The position numbers were made by a program, and so were the translations under genes. A stretch of DNA of 64,000 nt from Symbiodinium natans (Eukaryota > Sar > Dinophyceae > Suessiales > Symbiodiniaceae): the NCBI GenBank assembly GCA_905221605.1, contig CAJNDS010002788.1, forward strand, positions 1-64,000. Reading direction: 5' to 3'. The notes beneath the pieces are model-generated. The model worked only from the letters and a program-made list of their open reading frames with translations, was not told where the DNA came from and made no database searches. Below are positions 62,801 through 64,000 of the stretch, piece after piece; positions within the stretch are counted from its first letter, which is position 1; each line of letters starts with the position of its first letter.

Positions 62801-63704
62801 TCATAAAAAGAATGCCGTCGACGACGATGACTATGATCGCAAGATGTGGAACTTGTACACCGCCATGGAGGAGGGGTTTCAGCATGTTTCAGCAACATTA
62901 TGTAGCCGGCCTTCTTGGAGCTTATGAACTGCAGCAGTTTGTTGCAACCAGCCAGCAGGTAGCCCTAGTTGGAGATGTCGACCCCTGCCAGGCGTGCATA
63001 TAACACTGGACTAGCGCACTTTCTAAGTAGCAGCCGCTGCGGAGATGCAAATGATGCAGAGTGACTGTGCAGTATCTGAAGCGTAGGAGTTCTATCCGCG
63101 AGAAGCTGAGCAAGCACTCAACTTTGTGAAGGTGGGCAAGATCGGCAATGACGGTATGCCAAACTGGATCAAAGAGGTGAAACTCCGCAGCCTCAACGGC
63201 GTCTTGGAAAAGCAGGGTGTGCGCATCGAAGCAGACGGCGAAGTCACATTGCTCTCTGAGTTTAAGGGGCAGGTGGACGTCATCAATCAAAGGATTGCGC
63301 AGCTCTTGCTGGTGATGCAGGACTAGCAAGTCGACAGTACTTGTCGTTGCCAATCTTGCTCACATGAAACGGCTCTGAGACCTGGGCCATCGTGGGCATG
63401 TTATATGAAGATGTTGACCTGTAAGCCTGCAGAACCTGAGAATCTGCTGCCAGTGTGCAGACTCCATCTTTAGAAAGGCCGCTGGTGAGGTATCTCCGTA
63501 CGAGGAAGTCTCGGAATCAGAATGGGCTCTCTTGATGGTGAACCGTGATGAAAACCACAAACGACCGAACCTTCAGATTCAGAATTTCCCAAGAACTATG
63601 AGCCCCTCTTGAACACACATGTGTCCGCAAACCCCAAAGCCTTGCAGAAGACCAACTATGGCAAAAAACCTCAAGTAGCTGTGCCGCGCTGTAAAAAAAT
63701 CTGA
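59861..63704 (+). CDS. multi-exon protein with about five CCCH zinc fingers
   Basis: Scattered plus-strand exons, boundaries approximate: 59861-59992 (LCQNYHYGLCKRGVACAYAH, C-x7-C-x5-C-x3-H); 60490-60708 (LCKFYCKTGFCSNGQFCPYAH, C-x8-C-x5-C-x3-H); 60969-61167 (CKKWEQDQKSPFCAQGANC, C-x11-C-x5-C-x3-H, ending at a GT donor gtaagg); 62297-62465 (LCAFYTRHGFCCNGKYCMDAH); 62551-62697 (CIKHLQNRC ... CDDAH); 62765-62890; 63087-63321; 63583-63704 with a TGA. Exons are preceded by tgcag, ttcag or tag acceptors. Such fingers usually bind RNA. The first exon and exact splice sites are not resolved, and more than one gene is possible. Confidence 0.6.
61168..62290 (+). other. long intron-like stretch of the CCCH gene
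   Basis: T/G-rich sequence between two zinc-finger exons, starting gtaaggg. It contains G- and T-runs and the telomere-like block at 61700-61870. No frame is supportable. Confidence 0.5.
61700..61870 (+). repeat. degenerate interstitial TTTAGGG-type repeat
   Basis: Consecutive words gggtttagggatttag, gggattcagggtttaggg, ggtttagggatttaggggttaggg over about 170 bp. It is the same degenerate telomere-like type as at 42722-42840 and lies inside a probable intron. Confidence 0.75.
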
Positions 63705-64000
63705 ACCCTTATTGTGATGCTATGACCACATCTGGCAGACTGTCGGGATGACTGCAGGACATCTTCTGCGAGGCCAATGAGAAAAAGATCAAGGCAGCGC
63801 TGGGACCCAGCATCAACGGCTGGGGCTTTCCAGATCCTTGAGCTGTTGCATTCGGAGTTAGGGTAGTTCACTGTTCGGTCTGTTCTTTTGTGGTGCTGAA
63901 GCACCGACGAGAGATCAAGGCTAGATCAAGAATCAAGTTAGCCATTGTGTTGTGTTCAATGCCCTGTGATGTTGCTTTGTAAGTTTTGGTCAGAGCTCAG
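63705..64000. other. no gene seen
   Basis: Probable 3' region after the last CCCH-gene exon; nothing else visible. Confidence 0.35.

Overview
The window looks like nuclear DNA of a dinoflagellate, most likely Symbiodiniaceae-like. No single marker proves this. The case rests on several things seen together: plant-type TTTAGGG-like interstitial repeats, an exon pair that joins in frame only with a GA-AG intron, many CCCH zinc-finger exons, very dense retroelements, and a retrotransposon fused to a cytosine-methyltransferase-like domain. I found no rRNA, tRNA, operon or bacterial signal.

Layout. 1-5.9 kb: sparse DNA with an ankyrin-repeat exon (minus strand), several simple-sequence arrays and two weak exon candidates. 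5.9-16.2 kb: a run of plus-strand reading frames broken by frame changes, ending in a long frame with superfamily-1 helicase motifs that is cut off by an inverted retroelement fragment. 16.1-19.6 kb: a decayed retroelement coding for RNase H, then zinc motifs, then a USP-type ubiquitin-hydrolase-like region, with one end copied as an inverted repeat and a 1.07-kb insertion inside the other arm.

19.98-28.89 kb: an apparently young tyrosine-recombinase retrotransposon on the minus strand with PAT/Kangaroo-type split direct repeats. Its coding order is recombinase, gag-like zinc protein, then one long protein with 2-oxoglutarate-oxygenase-like, C5-methyltransferase-like, reverse transcriptase and RNase H regions. 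The gag-like frame is separated from the long protein by one in-frame UGA in the strong readthrough context UGA CUA G. 29.37-37.50 kb: a structurally complete Ty1/copia element (minus) with 131/133-bp LTRs, a 5-bp target duplication, a tRNA-primer site, gag and a 1786-codon pol. Pol carries a SAP-like region and a C-terminal hydrophobic plus HxxxC...CxxC tail.

37.5-52.6 kb: a gene-poor mosaic of satellites, 51-bp and 60-bp minisatellites, G-rich tracts, telomere-like repeats and large imperfect duplications. Parts of it are the host sequence of the copia element. 53.7-63.7 kb: the most gene-like part, with plus-strand exons for an RNA-binding-like CCCH protein, a B-box-like cysteine protein, an unrecognised 260-residue protein and a multi-exon protein with about five CCCH fingers.

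The two retrotransposons appear intact enough to have moved recently. The surrounding coding sequence is older, nested and broken.
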